This document shows positions 37,588 through 45,858 of a stretch of 64,000 nt of DNA, piece after piece (position 1 is the first letter of the stretch; the number at the start of each line of letters is the position of its first letter). Origin of the DNA: CALKXV01 sp965228905 (lineage in GTDB: Bacteria > Pseudomonadota > Alphaproteobacteria > Rhodobacterales > Rhodobacteraceae). The notes under the pieces were generated by a model. It was not told where the DNA came from and searched no databases. It worked only from the letters and a program-made list of their open reading frames with translations. The stretch covers positions 1 to 64,000 of the forward strand of contig CBDDII010000003.1 in assembly GCA_965228905.1 (NCBI GenBank), given 5' to 3'. The position numbers were made by a program, and so were the translations under genes.

Positions 37588-38840
37588 CGAAAGCTGGAAT
37601 AAGGGATATATCGCACCGGATCCCCCGGTGCGATTTCCCGCGCCCCATCGCCAATCTCAACCAACCCATCCGCCCAGGCCAACCCCGAGATCCGCCCCGA
37701 CCCTTCAGAGCCAAAAACCTCGACCGCCCCGTCCGAATTCATCCGCGCCCGCAAATACTCCCGCCGTCCAGGCTTTTTCGACTTGGAAAAAGCGGCAGGC
37801 ACTTCAAAGCCTTGCGGCACCCGCCAGCCCTCGCCCCCCATCAGCGCGAAGGCCGGACGCGCAAAGATCATCGTACAGACCAGCGCCGCCACCGGGTTGC
37901 CCGGCAGCCCGAACACCGGCACCCCGTCCCAGACCCCAAGCGCCAGCGGCCGCCCCGGTTTCAAGGCAATCCGCCAATCCGCCAGCGACCCCGTTTCCTT
38001 CAAAAGCGCGGAAACATGATCCTCATCCCCCGCCGAAGCCCCCCCGGACGTCAGGATTGCATCGACCTTCGCCACACCATCATCCAGCCTCTCGCGGATC
38101 AAATCGCGATCGTCCACCACATGCCCAAGGTCCACCGCCTCCATCCGCCAGTCGCGCAACAGCGCCAGCAACATGGGCCGGTTGGCGTCATAGGTCTTGG
38201 CCGGGTCGGCGACGGCTCCGGCCTCGACAATCTCAGTCCCGGTGGATAGGACGCCGACGCGCAAACGCCGAAAAACCTCGACCTCGCCAACCCCCACGGC
38301 AGCACAGAGCGCAAGCTCGGGCGGGCCAAGCCTTGTGCCCTCCGCCAGAACCCCGGTCCCGGCAACGGCGTCCTCCCCCGCCTTCCGGCTGTTGGCGTTC
38401 AGCTTCAATTGCCCGGCAAAGGCGATGGCCTGGCCGTCGCTTGCAGTGTCTTCTTCCAGCACCACCGTATCGACGCCTTCGGGCAAAAGCGCGCCGGTCA
38501 GGATGCGAACGGCGTAACCCGGTGGGACCGCGCCCGCGAATGGCGCCCCCGCAGCGGCACGGCCATCGACCAGCGGGAAATTCTGGTCGCCCTCCCGTTG
38601 CGACGCATGGGCGAACCCGTAACCATCCACTGCCGAATTGGCCCCGGGCGGGTTCGACCGCCTTGCCAGAACCGGGGCGGATAGGACGCGCCCTTCGGCC
38701 TGACCCGTGGCCAACACCTCGGTGCCGACCACGACAGACAACGCCACCTTCAAGCGCGCCAAGGCATCATCCACCGGCGTCCAGTCCACGCCCGGTGGCA
38801 GGGCGAAACAGTCGTTTTCAAGGCGGGGTGGTTTCAGCAT
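37584..38840 (-). CDS. moeA: Molybdopterin molybdenumtransferase
   Basis: 418 residues from ATG 38840 (MLKPPRLENDCFALPPGVDW), with GAGGT upstream. It has the MoeA blocks NSAVDGYGFAHAS, AVRILTGALLPEGVDTVV, STGTEIVEAG, TSGGASAGDEDHV and VFGLPGNPVAALV. Inserts molybdate into adenylated molybdopterin. Last gene of a minus-strand Moco block, 48 bp after mobB. Confidence 0.95.
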   Translation of the reverse strand: MLKPPRLENDCFALPPGVDWTPVDDALARLKVALSVVVGTEVLATGQAEGRVLSAPVLARRSNPPGANSAVDGYGFAHASQREGDQNFPLVDGRAAAGAPFAGAVPPGYAVRILTGALLPEGVDTVVLEEDTASDGQAIAFAGQLKLNANSRKAGEDAVAGTGVLAEGTRLGPPELALCAAVGVGEVEVFRRLRVGVLSTGTEIVEAGAVADPAKTYDANRPMLLALLRDWRMEAVDLGHVVDDRDLIRERLDDGVAKVDAILTSGGASAGDEDHVSALLKETGSLADWRIALKPGRPLALGVWDGVPVFGLPGNPVAALVCTMIFARPAFALMGGEGWRVPQGFEVPAAFSKSKKPGRREYLRARMNSDGAVEVFGSEGSGRISGLAWADGLVEIGDGAREIAPGDPVRYIPYSSFR

Positions 38841-38888
38841 GTTACCTCGATCAACCCTGCTTGTCATTCGACCTGAACGCGCAAAACC

Positions 38889-39383
38889 TCACAACCCCAA
38901 CTCCCCGGCGATGAAATCCGCGATCGCCTTCGTATCGTCCAGTTCGAAGGTCGGTCGTCCCTCTGCCGTGGCCCCGCTGTCCGAGGCGATGGCCTTCACC
39001 GTGGGATCATCCGGTGCAATCAAGGGGTTGCCGGTGTCGGCGCGGTGGGCTTCGACCTTGGGATGCTTGTCGCGTTTGTAGCCTTCGATCAGCACCAGGT
39101 CGACGGGCGAGATGCGCGACAGAAGAGAGGCCAGGCTTTCCTCGTCTTCGCCCTGCATTTCGTGCATCAGCGCCCATCTGTTGCGGCTGGCCAAAAGAAC
39201 TTCGGTCGCGCCGGCCATCCGGTGGCGGTGGCTGTCCTTGCCCTGGTGGTCCACGTCGAAAGTGTGATGGGCGTGCTTCAGAGTCGACACCTTCAGACCC
39301 CGGCCCACGAACTCGGCGACAAGCCGTTCCATCAGGCCGGTTTTGCCCGAATTCTTCCAGCCGACGACACCCCAGATCTTCAT
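38889..39383 (-). CDS. mobB: Molybdopterin-guanine dinucleotide biosynthesis protein B
   Basis: 164 residues. P-loop GWKNSGKT near the N-terminus (MKIWGVVGWKNSGKTGLMER), then LKVSTLKHAHHTFDVDHQGK, DLVLIEGYKRDKHPKVEAHR. GTP-binding helper of MobA in bis-MGD formation. Its start overlaps the mobA stop by 4 bp (ATGA). Confidence 0.95.
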   Translation of the reverse strand: MKIWGVVGWKNSGKTGLMERLVAEFVGRGLKVSTLKHAHHTFDVDHQGKDSHRHRMAGATEVLLASRNRWALMHEMQGEDEESLASLLSRISPVDLVLIEGYKRDKHPKVEAHRADTGNPLIAPDDPTVKAIASDSGATAEGRPTFELDDTKAIADFIAGELGL

Positions 39384-39982
39384 GCTTGCTCCAGATAGCT
39401 TTGCGCGAGCGCGAGGTCTTCGCGCGTGTTCACGTTGAAGAACGGATCGAACCCGCCGCTTGGGAAATCCGCGAAAGCCATGCCGTGCCGGTCGGTCCAG
39501 GCGACCACCTTTCGGGTACCCTCAACAAGGGCCGTACGCAGGTCATCGCGCAGCGCGGTGGGCCAAAGCCCGAAGGTCGGGTGGCGTCCGTTGTCGGTGC
39601 GGGCAAGGGCGATCGGCTGGCCTTCTGCTTCGGCGGCCAGCAAAAGGCGCGGCACGAGGTCCGAAGGGAAAAAGGGCGTATCCGCCGCCGCCGTAACGAT
39701 GTGGTCGGCGCCTTTTGCAGCGGCCCAGTCCAGCCCGGCCAACACCCCGGCCAAGGGCCCCGCGAACCCTTCGATGCTGTCGGCCAAAACCGGCAGCCCG
39801 AAGGCGGCAAAGCGGGTCGCATCCCCATTGGCGTTCAAGGCCAGCCCCGCAACCTGAGGTTCCAGCCGGTCAATTACCCGGCCAAGGATCGTGCCGCGCC
39901 CAAGGGTCAAAAGCCCCTTGTCGCCACCGCCCATGCGGCGCGCCTGTCCCCCGGCCAGTATGACGCCCAAAGGTTGCTTCAT
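39380..39982 (-). CDS. mobA: Molybdenum cofactor guanylyltransferase
   Basis: 200 residues from ATG 39982 with GGAGGGG upstream. The nucleotidyltransferase motif GVILAGGQARRMGGGDKGLL is intact, followed by DSIEGFAGPLAGVLAGLDWA, VTAAADTPFFP and FFNVNTREDL. Attaches GMP to molybdopterin. The in-frame extension up to 40435 overlaps the YcxB-like gene and is not coding. Confidence 0.95.
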   Translation of the reverse strand: MKQPLGVILAGGQARRMGGGDKGLLTLGRGTILGRVIDRLEPQVAGLALNANGDATRFAAFGLPVLADSIEGFAGPLAGVLAGLDWAAAKGADHIVTAAADTPFFPSDLVPRLLLAAEAEGQPIALARTDNGRHPTFGLWPTALRDDLRTALVEGTRKVVAWTDRHGMAFADFPSGGFDPFFNVNTREDLALAQSYLEQA

Positions 39983-40500
39983 TTTCCCCTCCATTCGCGG
40001 ATCCGGGCGCGAAAGGCGGCACCGTCGATCCCGTCTGGCAGCGCACTGTCGGGAACAACGGTCATCGAGATGCCGGAACGAAAAACCGTACCACCGCGCA
40101 CCCTGGCGACGGCGTCGATCCCGGCCCATTGGAACACGCGGTTCGAAACGGCATCGCCAATGGTCACGCCATCGGGTCCGAACTCGGCCCGCGTTTCCCC
40201 GGCGCGGTCCCAATGGGTGCCGATCACGTCCCAGAACCGCGACATGCGCGTGCGTTGCAGATAGGCGAAAACCCCGATCAGGAAAGCCGCTCCGATCAGC
40301 CCCGCGCCGACATAGCCAAGCGGAAAGCCGAACATCGACACCGCCCCGGCCAAAAGCGCGATCCCGAACCAGACGACGGCCCAGAAGATCGCGCGCTGCA
40401 CGAAGGGCGCGGGCGGAACGACGCTTTGCCACCAACCGGTCATGGCGCGGCGCCAGAGTTTCCGGTCGTAGGTGAAGGTCACGGTCACGGGGTCACTCAT
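39979..40500 (-). CDS. YcxB-like membrane protein
   Basis: 173 residues. Two adjacent membrane helices (AIFWAVVWFGIALLAGAVSM, YVGAGLIGAAFLIGVFAYL) are followed by a beta-rich domain ending TVVPDSALPDGIDGAAFRAR, like the YcxB C-terminal domain (IPxxxF/LP-type motif). It overlaps mobA by 4 bp, so it is the first gene of the mobA-mobB-moeA unit; a link to molybdenum cofactor is not established. Confidence 0.75.
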   Translation of the reverse strand: MSDPVTVTFTYDRKLWRRAMTGWWQSVVPPAPFVQRAIFWAVVWFGIALLAGAVSMFGFPLGYVGAGLIGAAFLIGVFAYLQRTRMSRFWDVIGTHWDRAGETRAEFGPDGVTIGDAVSNRVFQWAGIDAVARVRGGTVFRSGISMTVVPDSALPDGIDGAAFRARIREWRGK

Positions 40501-40531
40501 CTGCTACTCTGAAACTGTTCCGGCAAAGCTG

Positions 40532-41416
40532 TCACGCATCCTTCAGCCCCTTGCGTTGATGCTTCTTGTCCTCTCGCAGAGCATGGGCCGGGTCGGCGTC
40601 GCGGATCAGCCGCTCTTCGCCGGACAGGCAGGTGAACCTTTGCCCGCGCATCCGGCCGATCAGAGTCAGCCCCACGTCGCGGGCGATGTCGACCCCCCAG
40701 GCCGTGAAGCCCGAGCGCGAAACAAGTGTCGGAATGCCCATCAACGCGCATTTGATGACCATCTCCGAGGTCAGCCGCCCCGTGGTGTAAAGGATCTTGT
40801 CGCCGCCATTTTCGCCTTCGCTGTGCATCCAGCCCGCAATCTTGTCGACCGCGTTGTGCCGCCCGACGTCTTCCATGTAGACCAGCGGGCGGTCCCTGTG
40901 GCACAGCACCGTGCCATGGATCGCGCCCGCTTCGAGATAAAGCGACGGCGTGCGATTGATCCCGGCGGCCAAGGCATAGAGCCAAGAGGTCCGCACCTCG
41001 CCGGCGGGCAGGGTCATGCCCTCAAGCCCCTCCATCATGTCGCCAAAGACCGTGCCGACAGCACATCCCGAAGTGCGGGTCTTCTTCTTCAACTTCTCTT
41101 CATAGGTCGTCGCCCCGTCCGTGCGCACGACAACGGTTTCCAGATCGTCGTCGTAATCAACGCCGGTCACGGTTTCGCCGGGTTGCAACATTCCCTGGTT
41201 CTTCAGGAACCCAAGGGCAAGGTGTTCGGGGTAATCGCCAATGGTCATGGCGGTGACGATTTCCTGACCGTTCAGAAAGATCGTCAGCGGTCGTTCCTCG
41301 ACGACCGCGATCTCTGTTTCGGCCCCAGTTTCGTCCACCCCGACGACGGCGCGGGTCAGCCGCGCGTTCCCCGGATCGGGCGCGATCAGATATTGATGGG
41401 CATCATCACGACCCAT
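40532..41416 (-). CDS. fdhD: Formate dehydrogenase accessory sulfurtransferase FdhD
   Basis: 294 residues from ATG 41416; a GTG at 41428 is also in frame. Matches FdhD: RPLTIFLNGQEIVTAMTIGD, HLALGFLKNQGML, then the sulfur-transfer loop RTSGCAVGTVFG, DVGRHNAVDKIAG, ILYTTGRLTSEMVIK and TLVSRSGFTAWGVDIARDVG. The loop keeps one cysteine, but the second cysteine of the enterobacterial CxxC is glycine. It transfers sulfur from IscS to bis-MGD for formate dehydrogenase and fits the adjoining Moco genes. Confidence 0.93.
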   Translation of the reverse strand: MGRDDAHQYLIAPDPGNARLTRAVVGVDETGAETEIAVVEERPLTIFLNGQEIVTAMTIGDYPEHLALGFLKNQGMLQPGETVTGVDYDDDLETVVVRTDGATTYEEKLKKKTRTSGCAVGTVFGDMMEGLEGMTLPAGEVRTSWLYALAAGINRTPSLYLEAGAIHGTVLCHRDRPLVYMEDVGRHNAVDKIAGWMHSEGENGGDKILYTTGRLTSEMVIKCALMGIPTLVSRSGFTAWGVDIARDVGLTLIGRMRGQRFTCLSGEERLIRDADPAHALREDKKHQRKGLKDA

Positions 41417-41474
41417 GATTTGCGTCACCTTCCCCGCTCATGTATGCGCATTGGGCAGAGATTAGGGCGCGGGC

Positions 41475-42176
41475 ATGTCCTCCACCACCAGAAAATCAGC
41501 ATTTCTTGAAGGTTTGACCCAAAGCCTGCCGTTTCTCGTGGTGGGCGTGCCCTTTGCCATGCTGTTCGGGATCGTCGCCAGCGAGGCGGGGCTGAGCGTT
41601 GCACAAACCGTGGGGATGAGCGTCGTCGTCATCGCCGGGGCGGCGCAATTCACCGCCGTGCAACTGATGACAGAACACGCCGCGATCTGGGCTGTTCTGG
41701 TCGCCGGGCTGGCCGTGAACCTTCGGATGGCGATGTATTCGGCCAGCTTGCAACCCCACCTTGGAGCCGCGCCCCTGTGGCAACGCATGTTGATCGGGTA
41801 TCTGAACGTCGATGCCAGCTATGCCCTTGGCGTGATGGAATACGAAAAGCACCCCGAACGACCATTGGACGAAAAGGTCTGGTTCTTCCTTGGAACCATG
41901 GCGATCATGACGCCGCTCTGGTTCATCTTTACCTTCGTCGGGGCGATTGCGGGCGAGGCGCTGCCCGACGATCTGTCGCTCGATTTCGCCATGCCGATCC
42001 TGTTCCTTGCCCTTGTCGGACCGATGCTGAAGACGCTCGCCCACCTCGGGGCCGCCGTAACCTCGGTGATCGCCGCGATGGCGCTGTCCTGGCTTCCTGG
42101 CGGCACCAGCATTTTGATCGCGGGGCTTCTGGCCATGATCGTCGGAGCCGAGATCGAGCGGAGGCGCGGGCGATGA
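41475..42176 (+). CDS. azlC: AzlC-family branched-chain amino acid exporter subunit
   Basis: 233 residues. AzlC pattern: EGLTQSLPFLVVGVPFAMLF, GMSVVVIAGAAQFTAVQLM, LAVNLRMAMYSASLQPHL and the following membrane helices. It forms the large subunit of an AzlCD permease. It is 58 bp from divergent fdhD and overlaps azlD by 4 bp. Confidence 0.93.
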   Translation: MSSTTRKSAFLEGLTQSLPFLVVGVPFAMLFGIVASEAGLSVAQTVGMSVVVIAGAAQFTAVQLMTEHAAIWAVLVAGLAVNLRMAMYSASLQPHLGAAPLWQRMLIGYLNVDASYALGVMEYEKHPERPLDEKVWFFLGTMAIMTPLWFIFTFVGAIAGEALPDDLSLDFAMPILFLALVGPMLKTLAHLGAAVTSVIAAMALSWLPGGTSILIAGLLAMIVGAEIERRRGR

Positions 42177-42499
42177 ATTACTCTGACGCGGAGATCTGGA
42201 TGCTGATCGCGCTTCTGGGGGTCGGCACATACCTGATCCGCTTTTCCTTCCTCGGGTTGATCGGCGACAAGAAACAGCCCGATTGGCTGTTGCGCCACCT
42301 GAGGTACACACCCGTTGCCGTCCTGCCGGGGTTGGTCGCGCCGCTGGTCGTCTGGCCCGAAGCAACAGGCGGCGATCCGGACCCGGCACGTCTTGCAGCG
42401 GCCGTTGCAACGCTTTTGGTGTCCTGGTGGCGCGGCAACCTGCTTTGGGGCGCGGCCGCCGGGGTTGCCGTTCTGGTCGTAATGGAACGGCTGCTTTAG
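42173..42499 (+). CDS. azlD: AzlD-family small subunit
   Basis: 108 residues from ATG 42173, overlapping azlC. Three to four membrane helices; AzlD features GVGTYLIRFSFLGLIGDKKQ, LRHLRYTPVAVLPGLVAPLV and VATLLVSWWRGNLLWG. Partner of AzlC. Confidence 0.92.
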   Translation: MNYSDAEIWMLIALLGVGTYLIRFSFLGLIGDKKQPDWLLRHLRYTPVAVLPGLVAPLVVWPEATGGDPDPARLAAAVATLLVSWWRGNLLWGAAAGVAVLVVMERLL

Positions 42500-42502
42500 C
42501 GC

Positions 42503-43105
42503 CTAGCCACCTGCCTTTATCAGCACGTTGTGGTTCTTGTCGGCATCGTCGTCGCTGATCCGCCGCTCGGTGACACCGGGAAGATCACCGAAAGCACTGG
42601 ACAAACGGTTCGGGAAATAGCCGACAGGGATGCTTTCGAACCCCGGCACCTGAGACAGGATGCGGGTGATCGACAGGGCGCATTGCGCCTTCGGCACCGC
42701 ACCATAGCCTTTGGCGAGCCGCGCGATCCTCTCGGCCTGCGCTGAACTGACCGGCAGCCGCTGTTCGATCACGTCGTAGGTTTCCCGCGCGTGATAGTCG
42801 ATATAGACCGCCTGCACGCGGTCGGTGACCCCGTGAATCACATCGTTCCTCTCAGGCGCGAAAGGCAGTTTGAAACTGCCGGCGGGATCGAAAATCACCC
42901 GCTCTCGCCCATTGATCAAAAGCCCGGTGTGCGCCCCGGAACCGCTGGCCTTGCTGACAACGGTGTAAAGAACGACCTCGGGCGGGCCACCCGGCGCGTG
43001 AGAAAATTTGCGGATCTCTGAATCGGGGGCCCAGACCGGTTCAGCCGGGCCACCGCAGGCAGCAAGCAGGACAAGACACAGCGCGATAAGCGCGCCGGAC
43101 CGCAT
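42503..43105 (-). CDS. Putative lipoprotein, 200 aa
   Basis: Signal peptide with lipobox LVLLAACGG (Cys17), so membrane-anchored on the periplasmic side. Mature sequence includes GAHTGLLINGRERVIFDPAG, APERNDVIHGVTDRVQAVYI, DYHARETYDVIEQ and AQCALSITRIL. An invariant-looking histidine (AHTG) precedes a cysteine (QCALS), an order that would suit a permuted papain-like fold, but this is speculative. I associate this family with Rhodobacteraceae; function unknown. Confidence 0.8.
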   Translation of the reverse strand: MRSGALIALCLVLLAACGGPAEPVWAPDSEIRKFSHAPGGPPEVVLYTVVSKASGSGAHTGLLINGRERVIFDPAGSFKLPFAPERNDVIHGVTDRVQAVYIDYHARETYDVIEQRLPVSSAQAERIARLAKGYGAVPKAQCALSITRILSQVPGFESIPVGYFPNRLSSAFGDLPGVTERRISDDDADKNHNVLIKAGG

Positions 43106-43108
43106 GTC

Positions 43109-43243
43109 TTACGAATTGAAAATGGCGAGGAAAATAAGGATCAGGATGCTGGCGATGGCGACGTTCTTGCTCCAGCGCATGAAGCCCGCAAAGGTTTCTT
43201 CCTGGACGCTGACATCCATTTCGCCGTGCTTGTGTTCAGCCAT
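43109..43243 (-). CDS. aa3-type cytochrome c oxidase subunit IV
   Basis: A 44-residue gene. The product reads MAEHKHGEMDVSVQEETFAG then FMRWSKNVAIASILILIFLA and ends IFNS: a short polar N-terminus and a single membrane helix, matching the small subunit IV (CoxIV, PF07835) of alphaproteobacterial aa3 oxidase. The N-terminus with EETF..F is characteristic. It stands apart from other oxidase genes, just after the lipoprotein start. Confidence 0.88.
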   Translation of the reverse strand: MAEHKHGEMDVSVQEETFAGFMRWSKNVAIASILILIFLAIFNS

Positions 43244-43346
43244 GTCGAAAGCTCCGAGTATCCTTGTTTCGGGGCGTTCTAGCGCCCTTCAGGCCCCTTG
43301 TCACGCGGCCTTTGTGCCGCAGGCGGTGATTCCACACGCTCGTCCC

Positions 43347-45059
43347 CTAGTGCGGCGAAGAGCGCGCAATCGCGATATTCAGCAGGACCTGGCGCGATTC
43401 GGTGCTGGCAATCCGGATCGCGCGGTCCAGTGCCTCGGGCAATGCCGACCCTTCGGTCACGGTCTCGGCATGGGCGCGGCTGGCTTCGGCCACTTTCGCA
43501 AAATCCGGGCTGGGGCGCAGCGAGGTCAGGGGAACCTCGTTCGCCGCGCGGGCAAGGCCATCCTTGTAAAGCCCCTCGACCGAATGCCTGACCGCGCCCC
43601 ACTCTTCGTTGTTCAGAACAAGGATCACGACGCCAACCGCATGGGCCTCGGCCACAAGGTGACAGGCGGTCGGATTGGCAAACATGTAACTGCCGTCGCC
43701 CATGGTGGCGATGACAAGCCGATCCGGGTCGGCCAGCTTGGCCCCGATTGCCGCAGGCAGCCCCCATCCCAGGCCACCAGAATGCGGTTCCTGAAAATAG
43801 CTGTCGGGTTGATCGAGATCGAGCGGCGAAAGCGGGCAACCCAACTCGTGGAACACGGTCGCCTTTCGCCCCTTGATCGCGCGACCAAGGCACAGGCTGA
43901 CCCATTCCTTGCTCATCGGAGAGGCGCAACCCGATTCGGCATGGCTTAAGACACTGGCGCGGGTCTGATCCGACGCCTTCGCGATCCTGTGCTTTCGGTC
44001 TGTGATGGTCTTAGGCATCGCAGGCTCCATGGCCGCAACCAGCCCCGCGATGATGTCTTCGACCGGCCCCGTCAGCGTGATGTCGGCGGGAAAGTTCCGC
44101 ACCGGCGTGCGTGCAAAAAGAGGGTCCGGACCCGCCTGGATCACCACCGCATCGGGGCGCAGCGTGACCTGTTCGGGAAACCAGGGCGCCAGCGCGTTCA
44201 GCACAAGAACGACATCCGCCTCTTCCAGCCAGGGTTTCGGCTCGGCCCCCACCTGCATCGGATGAGACAGCGGCAAGGCAAGTTGGTTGGCCCAGTAATG
44301 CGACAGCGGAATCGCGTGATCGGCGCAAAGTTTGGACAGGGCGGCAAAGCCTTCCGCCGACCCTGCGCCGCGCTGCGCCACGATCAGCGGCGCATTGGCA
44401 CCTGCCAGCGCCCTGGCCGCCCGGTTCAGCGCGTCCGGCTCGGGCGCGGGCGTAACCGGCACCATGCGCGACGGCCGGTCCAGCCCGTCGGGCGGACAAG
44501 GCTCGCACAGAACCTCGCGCGGAAGACTGAGGTAAACCGGGCCCTTCGGCGTAGAATTCGCGATGGCCCATGCGCGGTCAAGCAGATCAGAGATCTGCTC
44601 GGGAAAGCGAAGCTCATACCGCCACTTCGTCGTTTCGCGGATTAGCGCCTCTTGGTCGAACATTTCCTGTCCCCAGCCGATCGGCACGGTGCGGGCGCCG
44701 AACCGGCCCTCTTCGGTGACCGGCGTGCGCCCGCCCAGAAGGATCATCGGCACCTGGTCCACCCAGGCATTAATCGCCGCCGTGGCAGCGTTCGCAAGTC
44801 CGACGTTGGTGTGAAGCAGCACCGCCTGCGGCCGCCCCGTCACCTGCCATGCCCCATGGGCCATCGACACGGCGGCATGTTCATGCGGAACGGTGATCGG
44901 CGTGGGCAGATCCAGCCCCATCTGGCGCGCCTCGATCAGCCCTTCGATGATCGGCGGAAAATCGGTGCCGGAATTGGCAAAGACAAAGTCGATGCCAAGC
45001 GCCTTCAGCTTGCCAAAGATCGCACCGCCTGCGGTGATCGACGTGTCTTTCTGCTTCAT
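43347..45059 (-). CDS. ThDP-dependent enzyme, acetolactate synthase/benzoylformate decarboxylase-like
   Basis: 570 residues with three ThDP-enzyme domains. N-terminal PYR domain with FANSGTDFPPIIEGLIEARQ and the catalytic glutamate in PHEHAAVSMAHGAWQVTGRP; central domain with LIVAQRGAGSAEGF; C-terminal PP domain with MGDGSYMFANPTACHLVAEA, which binds Mg2+/ThDP. No FAD-specific feature is obvious, so 2-oxo-acid decarboxylation is more likely than acetolactate synthesis. Last gene of the transporter/dehydrogenase operon. Confidence 0.85.
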   Translation of the reverse strand: MKQKDTSITAGGAIFGKLKALGIDFVFANSGTDFPPIIEGLIEARQMGLDLPTPITVPHEHAAVSMAHGAWQVTGRPQAVLLHTNVGLANAATAAINAWVDQVPMILLGGRTPVTEEGRFGARTVPIGWGQEMFDQEALIRETTKWRYELRFPEQISDLLDRAWAIANSTPKGPVYLSLPREVLCEPCPPDGLDRPSRMVPVTPAPEPDALNRAARALAGANAPLIVAQRGAGSAEGFAALSKLCADHAIPLSHYWANQLALPLSHPMQVGAEPKPWLEEADVVLVLNALAPWFPEQVTLRPDAVVIQAGPDPLFARTPVRNFPADITLTGPVEDIIAGLVAAMEPAMPKTITDRKHRIAKASDQTRASVLSHAESGCASPMSKEWVSLCLGRAIKGRKATVFHELGCPLSPLDLDQPDSYFQEPHSGGLGWGLPAAIGAKLADPDRLVIATMGDGSYMFANPTACHLVAEAHAVGVVILVLNNEEWGAVRHSVEGLYKDGLARAANEVPLTSLRPSPDFAKVAEASRAHAETVTEGSALPEALDRAIRIASTESRQVLLNIAIARSSPH

Positions 45060-45101
45060 GCGTTCACTCTACGCCCGTTGCCCCCGAATTGCGAAACTCC
45101 C

Positions 45102-45857
45102 TCAAACGCTCATCCCGCCATCGGCCATCAACAGGTGCCCCGTTGTAAACCCCGACTGCGCCGAGGCCAGGAAAACCACCGCCCTGGCGATCTCCTCCGG
45201 CGTGCCGTGCCGTCCCATGGGAATGATCTCGTTGAAGAACTCTGTCCCGTCGCGCCCGATTTCGGCCCCCAGACCGTCTTCGACATTCTTTTGAAAATCG
45301 TTCGACAGCGGCCCCGGCGCCACCGCGTTCACCCGGATGCCGCGCGGCGCAAGCTCTTTGGCCAGGACCCGCATCAACCCGGTCAGCGCATGTTTCGCGG
45401 TGATATAGGCATAGACACCGGGATCGCCCCGCGTTGCGGCAACCGATGAGGTCAAAACGATGCTTCCGCCCTTTGTCATATGCGGCACCGCGTGTTTGGC
45501 CGCCAGAAACGCGCCGCGCACATGGGTGGCGTAAACCTCGTCGAATACTTCCACCGGGTAGTCCTCGATCGGGGCCACGGTGCCGAAATTACCGGCGTTG
45601 GAGAACAGAACGTCGATGCCACCAAAGCCTTCCACCGCCCGCGCCACATAGGCTTTGACGGCGGCTTCGTCGGCCACATCGGCAGCGATACAAAGCACAT
45701 CGCCGGAAATTCCCGCCTTGGCCGCTTCCAGCCGGTCCCGGTCGCGATCCACAAGCACCAGCCGCGCGCCTTCCGCCTGCATCAACCGTGCCGTGGCCAG
45801 CCCGATCGAGCCTGCGCCCCCGGTAATCAGACAGGTTTTTCCCTCGAACAGCCCCAT
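45102..45857 (-). CDS. Short-chain dehydrogenase/reductase (SDR)
   Basis: 251 residues from ATG 45857. Cofactor motif TGGAGSIG (the classical TGxxxGIG with Ser for Gly), DRDRDRLEAAK with the NAD-specific acidic residue, NAGNFGTVAPIED, catalytic serine in LTSSVAATRG, YxxxK as YAYITAKHAL, and VNAVAPGPL. Probably NAD-dependent oxidation of a hydroxy compound. One bp from the aldehyde dehydrogenase gene. Confidence 0.93.
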   Translation of the reverse strand: MGLFEGKTCLITGGAGSIGLATARLMQAEGARLVLVDRDRDRLEAAKAGISGDVLCIAADVADEAAVKAYVARAVEGFGGIDVLFSNAGNFGTVAPIEDYPVEVFDEVYATHVRGAFLAAKHAVPHMTKGGSIVLTSSVAATRGDPGVYAYITAKHALTGLMRVLAKELAPRGIRVNAVAPGPLSNDFQKNVEDGLGAEIGRDGTEFFNEIIPMGRHGTPEEIARAVVFLASAQSGFTTGHLLMADGGMSV

Positions 45858-45858
45858 G

